Positions 63,694 through 64,000 of a stretch of DNA of 64,000 nucleotides are shown here, one piece after another (the first letter of the stretch is position 1; every line of letters begins with the position of its first letter). The stretch is from Candidatus Dormiibacterota bacterium (lineage in GTDB: Bacteria > Chloroflexota > Dormibacteria > Dormibacterales > Dormibacteraceae). Made by a program: the position numbers and the translations under genes. The stretch spans positions 1,184 to 65,183 of the forward strand of contig PNAG01000004.1 in the NCBI GenBank assembly GCA_003169845.1, written 5' to 3'. A model generated the notes under the pieces. It ran no database searches. It saw nothing but the letters and a program-made list of their open reading frames with translations, and was not told the origin of the DNA.

Positions 63694-64000
63694 ATGGAGC
63701 CGCCGGTACCGCCGACCCCTCGCCACCAGCGCCCTGCCGCATCTGCCCCGCCCGGCCCAAGTGGTACGACCTGGGCGCAACCCGGTGCCGCAAGGACCCT
63801 GCCAGGGAGTGGGCGTTCAACGGGAGGGCGCACCACAACTCTGGGTATCGTCTCTCTGATATGTAGTCTGGTCCTATGCGCACCGCTTGGCATGATTCTT
63901 GGGCTATCTAGTCGCCGATCGGAAGGACGAAGCAATGTGTCAACAGCCGCCATCTGGTCAGGCTGTTTGATAACGATTCTTTGGATCACTCTTATCTCGA
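63694..64000 (+). CDS. Small DUF4190-like membrane protein (partial, runs off the right edge)
   Basis: From ATG 63694 (MEPPVPPTPRHQRPAASAPP) the frame is open to the end. A Pro/Gly/Ser/Thr-rich cytoplasmic part (about 1-52) is followed by a hydrophobic helix TLGIVSLICSLVLCAPLGMI, a charged loop (SSRRSEGRSN) and a second helix IWSGCLITILWITLIS cut by the edge. It is similar in plan to the protein at 61980. Confidence 0.6.
   Translation, partial: MEPPVPPTPRHQRPAASAPPGPSGTTWAQPGAARTLPGSGRSTGGRTTTLGIVSLICSLVLCAPLGMILGLSSRRSEGRSNVSTAAIWSGCLITILWITLIS

Noticed and set aside
63525..63989. Minus frame of 154 residues
   Set aside because: Antisense to the plus-strand small membrane protein, which has clear helices and a Pro-rich start.

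Overview
The window reads as chromosomal DNA of a GC-rich, probably monoderm bacterium with peptidoglycan. It encodes two class A penicillin-binding proteins, an LCP protein, a sortase with sorting signals, twin-arginine (Tat) components, trehalose-phosphate synthase, CsbD, and many GAF/HisKA_3 kinases with NarL-type regulators. The gene style suggests a soil Chloroflexota/Dormibacterota- or Actinomycetota-like lineage; this is inference, because no 16S or ribosomal genes are present.

Layout. 1-4.6 kb: two sensor kinases on the minus strand, one a huge multi-HAMP hybrid cut by the left edge. 4.8-9.9 kb: a repeat-rich secreted protein with an LAETG sorting signal, an APH-like phosphotransferase, a CAP-domain protein, transposase debris and a C39-like peptidase. 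10-24.8 kb: envelope and stress genes (two PBPs, OtsA, YggT, a DUF1906 protein, an ECF sigma factor, a diguanylate cyclase). 24.8-33.4 kb: two duplicated kinase/regulator loci that have decayed reciprocally, enclosing an LCP/beta-propeller pair and a patatin. 33.4-39.4 kb: small stress proteins (CsbD, a Cys-rich peptide, DUF892), a glycosyltransferase and transposase remnants. 39.7-43.9 kb: an ECF sigma factor, then a tight operon of two Tat-exported ferritin-like proteins, a sortase, TatA and TatC. 43.9-48.3 kb: a broken TetR gene, response regulators, DUF6933, and transposase and carbonic anhydrase remnants. 48.7-56.0 kb: a stressosome module (RsbR-RsbS-RsbT, an ATPase-phosphatase, a hybrid kinase, a NarL regulator) with STAS and REC genes upstream. 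56.2-61.8 kb: a VapBC pair and what look like integration scars (3' pieces of tRNA-Pro, rnpB and tRNA-Thr, and ~139-bp direct repeats) around a cyclase/membrane-sensor/kinase fusion. 61.9-64 kb: small membrane proteins.

The best candidate for an undescribed system is 39.7-43.9 kb. It is a self-contained cassette that appears to export folded ferritin-like proteins through its own TatA/TatC and to anchor one by its own sortase, downstream of a perfect 18-bp palindrome and a divergent ECF sigma factor. The stressosome with two-component output and the reciprocally decayed kinase/regulator duplicates come next.
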